Positions 36,582-47,640 of a stretch of DNA of 64,000 bases are shown one piece after another. How positions within the stretch are numbered: position 1 is the stretch's first letter; each line of letters begins with the position of its first letter. The translations under genes and the position numbers were made by a program. Under the pieces are notes generated by a model that was given only the letters and a program-made list of their open reading frames with translations, was not told the origin of the DNA and made no database searches. Source of the DNA: Hydractinia symbiolongicarpus (taxonomy: Eukaryota; Cnidaria; Hydrozoa; Anthoathecata; Hydractiniidae); assembly GCF_029227915.1 (NCBI RefSeq), contig NC_079882.1, positions 30,992,001 through 31,056,000 of the forward strand, given 5' to 3'.

Positions 36582-39314
36582 CAAGGCTATAATGCATACC
36601 GTTTCGACAGAAATGGCAATGGGGGAGGAATGATTCTCTATGTACGAAATGATATTCCCTCAAAACTTTTAAAACCCAAATGTGAAAGTAGTGAGCTTGA
36701 AATTTTTTATATTGAACTAAATTTAAGAAGCAAAAAATGGTTAGTTGTGTGTTTATATAACCCAAAAACTAATCTTATTGCTCAAAACTTAAACCACATA
36801 AGTAAAAACATTGATTCGTTTTCCTGCAAATATGAGAACTATGTAATACTGGGTGATTTTAACGCTGAAATTAGCAATCTACATGTAAATGAATTTTTAA
36901 CAACATATAAACTTAACTCTTTAATAAAAGAGCCTACATGCTTCAAAAGCATAGATAACCCTACAAACATAGATCTCATCTTAACAAACCACCCAAGATC
37001 TTTTTGTCACTCCAGGGCTATTGAAACAGGCTTGTCTGATTTTCATAAATTGACAATGACTGTTTTAAAAGCCAACTTTGCTAAACGAAAACCAAAAATT
37101 ATAAATTATAGAGCATATCGGAATTTCAATAATGTAAATTTCCGCCATGATATAATGGGTGCTCTAAATGATGACAAAAATCTCGATGATTTTAAAATGT
37201 TTGAAAATTTCAAAAACAGTGTTTTAAGCATCTTAGATAATCATGCTCCTCGAAAGAAAAGGTATGTACGTCATAATCAGGCAGCTTTTATGAGTAAAGA
37301 AATAAACAAGGCAATTATGAAGAGATCAAAACTTTTAAATAAGCATAGGAAGGATAAAACTCCAGAGAGTAAATTAGCATACAATAAACAAAGGAATTTT
37401 TGTGTTTCACTAATAAGAAAAAGTAAATACAAATTCTTCAACAACCTTAATGTTAAAAATATAACTGACAATAGGTTATTCTGGAAAACAGTAAAACCAT
37501 GTTTCTCTAACAAGACAGTTACAAGTGAAAATATTACCTTAGTTGAAAATGGGACTACAATATCTCATGATAAAGATATTACTGAAATATTCAACAATTA
37601 TTTTGGCAGTGTTGTTGAAAATTTAGGCATAAAGTCATCAAATATACAACCTTCAAGTAATGAAAACAGACCCAAAGATCAAATAAATTCGATAATACAT
37701 AAATATAAATCTCATCCTAGTGTAGAAAAGATAAGAAAAAGCGCAAAAAGCAACACAAAATTTTCTTTTAAACAAACTGCATTTGAAGATGTTGAAAAAT
37801 ACATTCGAAAACTTGATCCAAAAAAGGCGCAGCAAAAAGATGATATTCCTACTAACATCATCAAAGAAAACAGTGATATTTTTAGCCAATTCATTACTGA
37901 AAATTTTAATCAATCGTTAAAAAGTTCTGAATTTCCAACATCTTTGAAAAACGCAGATATTACTCCTACACACAAAAAAGGACTGCGCACTGAAAAGGCG
38001 AACTATAGACCTGTAAGCGTCCTATCGAACATCTCAAAAATCTATGAAAGATGCATGTATGACCAAATATACACCTTCTTCGAGCCATTATTTTCGAAAC
38101 TTCAATTTGGTTTTCGCAAGGGGCACAGTTCACAACAATGCCTCATAAGTATGATTGAAAAATGGAAAAACAGTCTTGACAAAGGTGGCACATTTGGAGC
38201 GCTTTTAACTGATTTGTCTAAGGCATTTGACTGCATACCACACGAGCTATTACTAGCAAAACTTCATGCATATGGCTTTGATATGAACTCTTTGCTGTTT
38301 ATAAAATCGTACCTAATTGACAGGAAACAGCGAGTGCGTATAAATAACAATTATAGTACATGGAAAAAAATAAAATACGGCGTACCGCAAGGATCAATTT
38401 TGGGTCCTTTGCTTTTCAATATATTTTTATGCGACCTTTTCCTTTTTGTCCCATATATGGACATTGTCAACTATGCTGATGATACAACCCCATTTTCAAT
38501 AGGAAAGAATATCAACGAAGTTATTGAAAAGATTGAATATGCAGCAATTATAATATTTACTTGGTTTGAAAATAACGGTATGAAAGCCAACCCAGAAAAA
38601 TCACATTTTTTTACTAACAAAACTGATGTACGATTAAAAGTTTGTGATGAACTTCTAAACAATTCTCAAACTGAGAAACTGCTTGGTATAACCATAGACC
38701 ACAAACTTTCTTTCGAGGAACATGTTAATCAGCTCTGTAACAAGGCAGGCCAGAAAGTTAGTGCGCTTGCAAGGTTATCTTCCTTCATGACGTTAGACCA
38801 GCGAAAGCTGATTATTAATGCTTTTGTCACTAGTCATTTTTCGTACTGTCCATTAGTATGGATGTTTCACAGTCGTAAATTAAACAATAGGATAAACCAT
38901 ATACATGAAAGAGCACTAAGAATTATCTATCAAGACTATCAATCCTCATTTGAAGAGCTTTTATCAAAAAATGGGAGCGTTACAATTCACCAAACGAACT
39001 TACGCATCCTTGTTACTGAGCTGTATAAAGCTAAAACAAAAACAGGTCCAGAAATGTTGAATGAAATTTTTATTTTTCCTGAACCAGTGTATAATTTGAG
39101 GAAGGACAAACTTAAGAGTAACAAAATATTTTCAGTGAGATATGGGATCGAAACACTGTCTAATGTTGGGTTAAAGCTTTGGAACTCTTTGCCTAACGAG
39201 TATCGGAACGCTGGTACTTTAATTGAGTTTAGAAACAAAATAAGAAACTGGATTCCAAACCATTGTCCTTGCAGAATATGCAAAACTTTTATACCTGAAT
39301 TAGGTTTTCTTTAG
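36582..39314 (+). CDS. LINE ORF2 protein, endonuclease-reverse transcriptase (5'-partial)
   Basis: Encodes the retrotransposon enzyme that nicks target DNA and copies its RNA at the nick. The frame is already coding at the junction: the first codons read QGYNAYRFDRNGNGGG before Met at 36630, matching the usual endonuclease lead-in. That Met is therefore internal, and the native start lies in lost sequence. The nearest upstream in-frame stop (36558-36560) is in satellite. Numbering from Met 36630 (894 residues): endonuclease motifs GDFN at 75-78, NIDLILTN near 113-120, GLSDFHK near 135-140; reverse transcriptase from about 400, with NYRPVS at 458, DLSKAFD at 528 (first catalytic Asp), GVPQGS at 584-589 and YADD at 615-618 (catalytic pair). 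The C-terminal region has HERALRIIY, TIHQTNLRIL, YNLR and a cysteine-containing end CPCRICK. No frameshift or internal stop is present. Probably about 80 endonuclease residues are missing, so nicking activity is unlikely. There is no evident promoter. Confidence 0.93.
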   Translation, partial: QGYNAYRFDRNGNGGGMILYVRNDIPSKLLKPKCESSELEIFYIELNLRSKKWLVVCLYNPKTNLIAQNLNHISKNIDSFSCKYENYVILGDFNAEISNLHVNEFLTTYKLNSLIKEPTCFKSIDNPTNIDLILTNHPRSFCHSRAIETGLSDFHKLTMTVLKANFAKRKPKIINYRAYRNFNNVNFRHDIMGALNDDKNLDDFKMFENFKNSVLSILDNHAPRKKRYVRHNQAAFMSKEINKAIMKRSKLLNKHRKDKTPESKLAYNKQRNFCVSLIRKSKYKFFNNLNVKNITDNRLFWKTVKPCFSNKTVTSENITLVENGTTISHDKDITEIFNNYFGSVVENLGIKSSNIQPSSNENRPKDQINSIIHKYKSHPSVEKIRKSAKSNTKFSFKQTAFEDVEKYIRKLDPKKAQQKDDIPTNIIKENSDIFSQFITENFNQSLKSSEFPTSLKNADITPTHKKGLRTEKANYRPVSVLSNISKIYERCMYDQIYTFFEPLFSKLQFGFRKGHSSQQCLISMIEKWKNSLDKGGTFGALLTDLSKAFDCIPHELLLAKLHAYGFDMNSLLFIKSYLIDRKQRVRINNNYSTWKKIKYGVPQGSILGPLLFNIFLCDLFLFVPYMDIVNYADDTTPFSIGKNINEVIEKIEYAAIIIFTWFENNGMKANPEKSHFFTNKTDVRLKVCDELLNNSQTEKLLGITIDHKLSFEEHVNQLCNKAGQKVSALARLSSFMTLDQRKLIINAFVTSHFSYCPLVWMFHSRKLNNRINHIHERALRIIYQDYQSSFEELLSKNGSVTIHQTNLRILVTELYKAKTKTGPEMLNEIFIFPEPVYNLRKDKLKSNKIFSVRYGIETLSNVGLKLWNSLPNEYRNAGTLIEFRNKIRNWIPNHCPCRICKTFIPELGFL

Positions 39315-39349
39315 TTTCCCCGTTGTCTTCCTTTGCCAGTTGTGGAGCG

Positions 39350-39481
39350 GGAACTCAGTTAAACATGTCTTGCGGTGCGACGGTTTAGGTGGGGTGGTAT
39401 CATATGAGAATATTCTAGCCTTATTATCTGGTTGTATATTATTTTCTCTCGACCCCTGCCTGGGAAGTTTGACTGAGTTCC
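39350..39481 (+). promoter_or_regulatory. Long-range 15-bp stem in the LINE 3' UTR
   Basis: GGAACTCAGTTAAAC (39350-39364) pairs with GTTTGACTGAGTTCC (39467-39481). Fourteen positions are Watson-Crick and one is a T/G that would be a U-G wobble in RNA. The loop is about 102 nt and contains a G-rich part (ggtggggtgg) and a C-rich part (gacccctgcc) that could pair further. A compact 3' structure fits a reverse-transcriptase recognition element such as those known for some LINEs. This is inference from base pairing only. Confidence 0.55.
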
Positions 39482-39670
39482 TGGAACCACCACTACATAG
39501 CCTTGACATATTTTTGACATATTATTTATATTATTTAAAATACTTAAAAAAAAATGGTATATACGGTATTCCTTATAGATTTTTTATATTCAGTTATTTA
39601 TTGTTTTTAGTGTTTTTAAAGTTGACTTTAATTAGCCTCAGAGCTACATTTTCTTGTAAATTTGTCAACT

Positions 39671-39700
39671 ATAAATAAATTAATTAATAAATAAATAAAA
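39671..39700 (+). repeat. LINE 3' tail, (ATAA)n-like with AATAAA signals
   Basis: The element ends in ataaataaattaattaataa followed by ataaataaaa before satellite resumes. Short tetranucleotide tails rather than pure poly(A) are typical of several CR1/L2/RTE-type elements. Overlapping AATAAA hexamers could also act as poly(A) signals. The last A is ambiguous with the satellite's 'agaaag'. Confidence 0.75.
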
Positions 39701-42700
39701 AGAAAGTCAATGAAATATATTTTTTGAAACTGTCTCCATTTCCTCAGCGCGCGCTAACGGCTAAGATTGGTCCAACAGTACAGAATGACTTATTTATCTA
39801 AATTTCTAAATTAAGCGCTACCCCAGCGCCCAGTGTAACCGCTGAATTCCAGCAATCATGTCAAAATAAGAAGAATGTTATTTCTTGGAGTCCAATTGGC
39901 ACATTTATCACATTTATAAGTTCAAAGTCCAAAATCAGTTCAATTAAGTTCCACAGGCAATCGTTTCACTGTTAAAGGCGATGTAACCTTGTAATATCAG
40001 AAACATATCGCTAAATACATGTTGGTACGAATATGTGACGCAACAGTTGTAACTCAAACGGAGTGATACTGTTACAAAGTCAATGAAATTTAGTTTGCGA
40101 AAATGTCTCTATTTCTTCAGCGCGAGCTAACGGTTACGATTGGTCCCACAGTAAAAAATGACTTATTTATCTACATTTTTTAAAAAAGCGCTATCACAGC
40201 TCTCAGTGTAATCGTTGAGTTCAAGCAATCATGTCAAATTAAGAAGAATGTTATTTCTTGGAGTCCAATTGTCTCATTTATCACGTTTATAAGTTCAAAG
40301 TCCGAAATCAGTTCCATTAAGTCCCACAGTCAATCGTTTCATTGTTAAAAGCGGTGCAATCTAGTAGGGTCAGAAACATATCGCTAAATACATGTTGGTA
40401 CGAATATGTGACGTAGCTGTTGTAACTCAAACGGACCGATACCGTTAGAAAGTCAATGAAATGTAATTTTTGAAACTGTTTCTATTTCTTCAGCGTGCGC
40501 TATCGACTAGGATTGGTCCCACAGTAAAAAATGTCTTATTTATCTAAATTTTTTAATAAAGCGCTACCACAGCGCCCAGCGAAAATGCTCTGTTCCAGCA
40601 ATCATTTCAAATTAAGAAGAACCATTTTTCTTGGAGTCCAGTTGTCTTATTGATCATATTTCTAAGGTCAAAGTCCAAAATCAGTTCAATTAAGTCCCAC
40701 AGTCAATCGTTTCACTGTTAAAAGCGATGCAACCTTGTAATATCAGAAACATATCGCTAAATACATGTTGGTACGAATATGTGACGCAACCGTTGTAACT
40801 CAAATGGAGTGATATCGTTAGAAAGTCAATGAAATATAGTTTTCGAAACTGTCTCCATTTCCTCAGCGCGCGCTAACGGCTAAGATTGGTCCCACAGTAC
40901 AGAATGACTTATTTATCTAAATTTCTAAATGAAGCGCTACCGCAGCGCCCAGTGTAACCGCTGAATTCCAGCAATCATGTCAAAATAAGAAGAATGTTAT
41001 TTCTTGGAGTCCAATTGGCACATTTATCACATTTATAAGTTCAAAGTCCAAAATCAGTTCAATTAAGTTCCACAGGCAATCGTTTCACTGTTAAAGGCGA
41101 TGCAACCTTGTAATATCAGAAACATATCGCTAAATACATGTTGGTACGAATATGTGACGCAACAGTTGTAACTCAAACGGAGTGATACTGTTACAAAGTC
41201 AATGAAATTTACTTTGCGAAAATGTCTCTATTTCTTCAGCGCGAGCTAACGGTTACCATTGGTCCCACAGTAAAAAATGACTTATTTATCTATATTTTTT
41301 AAAAAAGCGCTATCCCAGCTCCCAGTGTAATCGTTGAGTTCAAGCAATCATGTCAAATTAAGAAGAATGTTATTTCTTGGAGTCCAATTGTCTCATTTAT
41401 CACGTTTATAAGTTCAAAGTCCGAAATCAGTTCCATTAAGTCCCACAGTCAATCGTTTCATTGTTAAAAGCGATGCAATCTAGTAGAGTCAGAAACATAT
41501 CGCTAAATACATGTTGGTACGAATATGTGACGTAGCTGTTGTAACTCAAACGGACCGATACCGTTAGAAAGTCAATGAAATGTAATTTTTGAAACTGTTT
41601 CTATTTCTTCAGCGTGAGCTATCGACTAGGATTGGTCCCACAGTAAAAAATGTCTTATTTATCTAATTTTTTTAATAAAGCGCTACCACAGCGCCCAGCG
41701 AAAATGCTCTGTTCCAGCAATCATTTCAAATTAAGAAGAACCATTTTTCTTGGAGTCCAGTTGTCTTATTGATCATATTTCTAGGTCAGAGTCCAAAATC
41801 AGTTCAATTAAGTCCCACAGTCAATCGTTTCACTGTTAAAAGCGATGCAACCTTGTAATATCAGAAACATATCGCTAGGTACATGTTGGTACGGATATGT
41901 GACGCAACCGTTGTAACTCAAATGGAGTGATATCGTTAGAAAGTCAATGAAATATAGTTTTTGAAACTGTCTCCATTTCCTCAGCGCGCGCTAACGGCTA
42001 AGATTGGTCCAACAGTACAGAATGACTTATTTATCTAAATTTCTAAATGAAGCGCTACCGCAGCGCACAGTGTAACCGCTGAATTCCAGCAATCATGTCA
42101 AAATAAGAAGAATGTTATTTCTTGGAGTCCAATTGGCACATTTATCACATTTATAAGTTCAAAGTACAAAATCAGTTCAATTAAGTTCCACAGGCAATCG
42201 TTTCACTGTTAAAAGCGATGCAACCTGGTAATATCAGAAACATATCGCTAAATACATGTTGGTACGAATATGTGACGCAACAGTTGTAACTCAAACGGAG
42301 TGATACTGTTACAAAGTCAATGAAATTTAGTTTGCGAAAATGTCTCTATTTCTTCAGCTCGAGCTAACGGTTACGATTGGTCCCACAGTAAAAAATTACT
42401 TATTTATCTACATTTTTTAAAAAAGCGCTATCACAGCTCCCAGTGTAATCGTTGAGTTCCAGCAATCATTTCAAATTAAGAAGAACCTTTTTTCTTGGAG
42501 TCCAGTTGTCTTATTGATCATATTTCTAGGGTCAAAGTCCAAAATCAGTTCAATTAAGTCCCACAGTCAATTGTTTCACTGTTAAAAGCGATGCAACCTG
42601 GTAATATCAGAAACATCTCGCTAAATACATGTTGGTACGAATATGTGACGCAACCGTTGTAACTCAAATGGAGTGATATCGTTAGAAAGTCAATGAAATA

Positions 42701-45700
42701 AAGTTTTCGAAACTATCTCCATTTCCTCAGCGCGCGCTAACGGCTAAGATTGGTCCCACAGTACAGAATGACTTATTTATCTAAATTTCTAAATGAAGCG
42801 CTACCGCAGCGCCCAGTGTAACCGCTGAATTCCAGCAATCATGTCAAAATAAGAAGAATGTTATTTCTTGGAGTCAAATTGGCTCATTTATCACATTTAT
42901 AAGTTCAAAGTCCGAAATCAGTTCCATTAAGTCCCACAGTCAATCGTTTCATTGTTAAAAGCGATGCAAACTAGTAGAGTCAAAAAAATAACGCTAAATA
43001 CACGTTGGTACGAATATGTGACGCAGCTGTTGTAACTCAAACGGACCGATACCGTTAGAAAGTCAATGAAATGTAATTTTTGAAACTGTCTCTATTTCTT
43101 CAGCGTGCGCTATCGACTAGGATTGGTCAAGAGTAAAAAATGTCTTATTTATCTAAATTTTTTAATAAAGCGCTACCACAGCGCCCAGCAAAAATGCTCT
43201 GTTCCAGCAATCATTTCAAATTAAGAAGAACCATTTTTCTTGGAGTCCAGTTGTCTTATTGATCATATTTCTAGGTCAGAGTCCAAAATCAGTTCATTTA
43301 AGTCCCACAGTCAATCGTTTCACTGTTAAAAGCGATGCAACCTTGTAATATCAGAAACATATCGCTAGGTACATGTTGGTACGGATATGTGACGCAACCG
43401 TTGTAACTCAAATGGAGTGATATCGTTAGAAAGTCAATGAAATATAGTTTTTGAAACTGTCTCCATTTCCTCAGCGCGCGCTAACGGCTAAGATTGGTCC
43501 AACAGTACAGAATGACTTATTTATCTAAATTTCTAAATGAAGCGCTACCGCAGCGCCCAGTGTAACCGCTGAATTCCAGCAATCATGTCAAAATAAGAAG
43601 AATGTTATTTCTTGGAGTCCAATTGGCACATTTATCACATTTATAAGTTCAAAGTACAAAATCAGTTCAATTAAGTTCCACAGGCAATCGTTTCACTGTT
43701 AAAAGCGATGCAACCTGGTAATATCAGAAACATATCGCTAAATACATGTTGGTACGAATATGTGACGCAACAGTTGTAACTCAAACGGAGTGATACTGTT
43801 ACAAAGTCAATGAAATTTAGTTTGCGAAAATGTCTCTATTTCTTCAGCTCGAGCTAACGGTTACGATTGGTCCCACAGTAAAAAATGACTTATTTATCTA
43901 CATTTTTTAAAAAAGCGCTATCACAGCTCCCAGTGTAATCGTTGAGTTCAAGCAATCATGTCAAATTAAGAAGAATGTTATTTCTTGGAGTCCAATTGTC
44001 TCATTTATCACGTTTATAAGTTCAAAGTCCAAAATCAGTTCCATTAAGTCCCACAGTCAATCGTTTCATTGTTAAAAGCGATGCAATCTAGTAGAGTCAA
44101 AAAAATAACGCTAAATACACGTTGGTACGAATATGTGACGCAGCTGTTGTAACTCAAACGGACCGATACCGTTAGAAAGTCAATGAAATGTAATTTTTGA
44201 AACTGTCTCTATTTCTTCAGCGTGCGCTATCGACTAGGATTGGTCCCAGAGTAAAAAATGACTTATTTATCTAAATTTATAAATGAAACGCTACCACAGC
44301 GCCCAGTGTAATCGCTGAGTTCCAGCAACCATGTCAGATGAAGAAGAATGTTCTTTCTTGGAGTCCAATTGGCTCATTTATCACATTTATAAGTTCAAAG
44401 TCCAAAATCATTTCAATTAAGTCCCACAGTCAATCGTTTCATTGTTAAAAGCGATGCAACCTAGTAGAGTGAGAAAAATATCGCTAAACACATGTTGGCA
44501 CGAATATGTGACACGACCGTTGTACTTCCAGCGGACGGATACCGTTACAAACTCAATGAAATGTAATTTTTAAAACTGTCTCTATTTATTCAGCGTGCGC
44601 TATCGACTAGGATTGGTCCCACAGTAAAAAATGTCTTATTTATCTAAATTTATAAATGAAGCGCTACCACAGCGCGCAGTGTAATCGCTGAGTTCCAGCA
44701 ACTATGTCAGATTAAGAAGAATGTTATTTCTTGGAGTCCAATTGGCTCATTTATCACATTTATAAGTTCAAAGTCCAAAATCATTTCAATTAAGTCCCAC
44801 AGTCAATCGTTTCATTGTTAAAAGCGATGCAACCTAGTAGAGTGAGAAAAATATCGCTAAACACATGTTGGCACGAATATGTGACGCAACAGTTGTAACT
44901 CAAACGGAGTGATACTGTTACAAAGTCAATGAAATTTAGTTTGCGAAAATGTCTCTATTTCTTCAGCGCGAGCTAACGGTTACGATTGGTCCCACAGTTA
45001 AAAATGACTTATTTATCTACATTTTTTAAAAAAGCGCTATCACAGCTCCCAGTGTAATCGTTGAGTTCAAGCAATCATGTCAAATTAAGAAGAATGTTAT
45101 TTCTTGGAGTCCAATTGTCTCATTTATCACGTTTATAAGTTCAAAGTCCAAAATCAGTTCCATTAAGTCCCACAGTCAATCGTTTCACTGTTAAAAGCGA
45201 TGCAATCTAGTAGAGTCAGAAAAATAACGCTAAATACATGTTGGTACGAATATGTGACGTAGCTGTTGTAACTCAAACGGACCGATACCGTTAGAAAGTC
45301 AATGAAATGTAATTTATGAAACTGTCTCTATTTCTTCAGCGTGCGCTATCGACTAGGATTGGTCCCACAGTAAAAAATGTCTTATTTATCTAAATTTTTT
45401 AATAAAGCGCTACCACAGCGCCCAGCGAAAATGCTCTGTTCCAGCAATCATTTCAAATTAAGAAGAACCATTTTTCTTGGAGTCCAGTTGTCTTATTGAT
45501 CATATTTCTAGGTCAGAGTCCAAAATCAGTTCAATTAAGTCCCACAGTCAATCGTTTCACTGTTAAAAGCGATGCAACCTTGTAATATCAGAAACATATC
45601 GCTAGGTACATGTTGGTACGGATATGTGACGCAACCGTTGTAACTCAAATGGAGTGATATCGTTAGAAAGTCAATGAAATATAGTTTTTGAAACTGTCTC

Positions 45701-47640
45701 CATTTCCTCAGCGCGCGCTAACGGCTAAGATTGGTCCAACAGTACAGAATGACTTATTTATCTAAATTTCTAAATGAAGCGCTACCGCAGCGCCCAGTGT
45801 AACCGCTGAATTCCAGCAATCATGTCAAAATAAGAAGAATGTTATTTCTTGGAGTCCAATTGGCACATTTATCACATTTATAAGTTCAAAGTACAAAATC
45901 AGTTCAATTAAGTTCCACAGGCAATCGTTTCACTGTTAAAAGCGATGCAACCTGGTAATATCAGAAACATATCGCTAAATACATGTTGGTACGAATATGT
46001 GACGCAACAGTTGTAACTCAAACGGAGTGATACTGTTACAAAGTCAATGAAATTTAGTTTGCGAAAATGTCTCTATTTCTTCAGCTCGAGCTAACGGTTA
46101 CGATTGGTCCCACAGTAAAAAATGACTTATTTATCTACATTTTTTAAAAAAGCGCTATCACAGCTCCCAGTGTAATCGTTGAGTTCAAGCAATCATGTCA
46201 AATTAAGAAGAATGTTATTTCTTGGAGTCCAATTGTCTCATTTATCACGTTTATAAGTTCAAAGTCCAAAATCAGTTCCATTAAGTCCCACAGTCAATCG
46301 TTTCATTGTTAAAAGCGATGCAATCTAGTAGAGTCAAAAAAATAACGCTAAATACACGTTGGTACGAATATGTGACGCAGCTGTTGTAACTCAAACGGAC
46401 CGATACCGTTAGAAAGTCAATGAAATGTAATTTTTGAAACTGTCTCTATTTCTTCAGCGTGCGCTATCGACTAGGATTGGTCCCAGAGTAAAAAATGACT
46501 TATTTATCTAAATTTATAAATGAAACGCTACCACAGCGCCCAGTGTAATCGCTGAGTTCCAGCAACCATGTCAGATGAAGAAGAATGTTCTTTCTTGGAG
46601 TCCAATTGGCTCATTTATCACATTTATAAGTTCAAAGTCCAAAATCATTTCAATTAAGTCCCACAGTCAATCGTTTCATTGTTAAAAGCAATGCAACCTA
46701 GTAGAGTGAGAAAAATATCGCTAAACACATGTTGGCACGAATATGTGACACGACCGTTGTACTTCCAGCGGACGGATACCGTTACAAACTCAATGAAATG
46801 TACTTTTTGAAACTGTCTCTATATCTGCAGCGCGTGCTAACGGCTAGGATTGGTCCCACAGTAAAAATGGCTTATTTATCTAAATTTTTAAATGAAGCGC
46901 TATCACAGCTCCCAGTGTAATCGTTGAGTTCAAGCAATCATGTCAAATTAAGAAGAATGTTATTTCTTGGAGTCCAATTGTCTCATTTATCACGTTTATA
47001 AGTTCAAAGTCCAAAATCAGTTCCATTAAGTCCCACAGTCAATCGTTTCACTGTTAAAAGCGATGCAATCTAGTAGAGTCAGAAAAATAACGCTAAATAC
47101 ATGTTGGTACGAATATGTGACGTAGCTGTTGTAACTCAAACGGACCGATACCGTTAGAAAGTCAATGAAATGTAATTTATGAAACTGTCTCTATTTCTTC
47201 AGCGTGCGCTATCGACTAGGATTGGTCCCACAGTAAAAAATGTCTTATTTATCTAAATTTTTTAATAAAGCGCTACCACAGCGCCCAGCGAAAATGCTCT
47301 GTTCCAGCAATCATTTCAAATTAAGAAGAACCTTTTTTCTTGGAGTCCAGTTGTCTTATTGATCATATTTCTAGGGTCAAAGTCCAAAATCAGTTCAATT
47401 AAGTCCCACAGTCAATTGTTTCACTGTTAAAAGCGATGCAACCTGGTAATATCAGAAACATATCGCTAAATACATGTTGGTACGAATATGTGACGCAACC
47501 GTTGTAACTCAAATGGAGTGATATCGTTAGAAAGTCAATGAAATAAAGTTTTCGAAACTATCTCCATTTCCTCAGCGCGCGCTAACGGCTAAGATTGGTC
47601 CCACAGTACAGAATGACTTATTTATCTAAATTTCTAAATG
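39701..47640 (+). repeat. E-F-G three-monomer HOR, right of the LINE
   Basis: E-type markers at 40171, 41290, 42409, 43899, 45017 and 46135 are spaced 1119, 1119, 1490, 1118 and 1118 bp. The spacing from the last left-flank marker (35560) to 40171, minus the 3119-bp LINE, is 1492 bp, so the HOR ran through before insertion. F-type markers 'ctaggtcagagtcc' at 41781, 43271 and 45508 add 1490- and 2237-bp duplications. C/D-like monomers interrupt near 44200-44900 and 46500-46900. Confidence 0.85.
46729..46920 (+). other. Satellite read-through frame, not a gene
   Basis: A 63-codon frame spans the end of one monomer and the start of the next. It is open because of a one-base shortening, 'cacagtaaaaatggc' for 'cacagtaaaaaatggc', near 46857-46868. 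Residue content simply follows the repeat, and no other monomer keeps it. Listed only to prevent its being taken as coding. Confidence 0.2.

Larger units (their letters stand above)
36582..39700 (+). mobile_element. 5'-truncated CR1/L2-like non-LTR retrotransposon
   Basis: A 3119-bp insertion breaks a satellite monomer between 'gatatcgtt' (ends 36581) and 'agaaagtcaatg' (starts 39701). It begins inside the endonuclease coding region, holds the rest of ORF2 (stop at 39312-39314), a 386-bp 3' region and an (ATAA)n-like tail. ORF1, any 5' UTR and the endonuclease N-terminus are absent, as expected from incomplete reverse transcription. No target-site duplication is seen: the two flanks join into an uninterrupted monomer. 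The reading frame is unbroken over 2.7 kb, so insertion is recent. Motif style (DLSKAFD, GVPQGS, YADD, GLSDFHK, C-terminal CPCRICK) points to the CR1/L2/Daphne side of the Jockey superfamily; the exact clade is uncertain. Confidence 0.93.
39315..39700 (+). other. LINE 3' untranslated region
   Basis: Non-coding 3' end of the retrotransposon between the ORF2 stop and the satellite. The first half is GC-richer and structured (inverted repeat at 39350-39364 / 39467-39481). The second half is AT-rich with a run of nine or more A near 39546. In related elements the 3' end of the RNA is what the reverse transcriptase recognises to start copying; that role is inferred here. Open frames on both strands in this stretch have no protein-like features. 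Confidence 0.8.

Noticed and set aside
36562-39509. Open frames antisense to or out of frame with the LINE protein (for example 37277-37513, 37653-37913, 38987-39283)
   Set aside because: They are shadows of the ORF2 coding strand and show no domain or independent signals.
39340-39678. 112-codon frame in the LINE 3' region
   Set aside because: Hydrophobic, AT-driven composition, overlaps the structured 3' UTR and tail, and lacks any recognisable motif.
36582-39700. RTE-clade assignment, suggested by the short-repeat tail
   Set aside because: The reverse-transcriptase motifs (LLTDLSKAFDCIPHELL, QFGFRKGHSS) and the CPCRICK C-terminus fit the CR1/L2/Daphne side better than RTE.
36571-39712. 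Target-site duplication around the LINE
   Set aside because: Left 'gatatcgtt' and right 'agaaagtcaa' share no repeated word, and together they rebuild an intact monomer.
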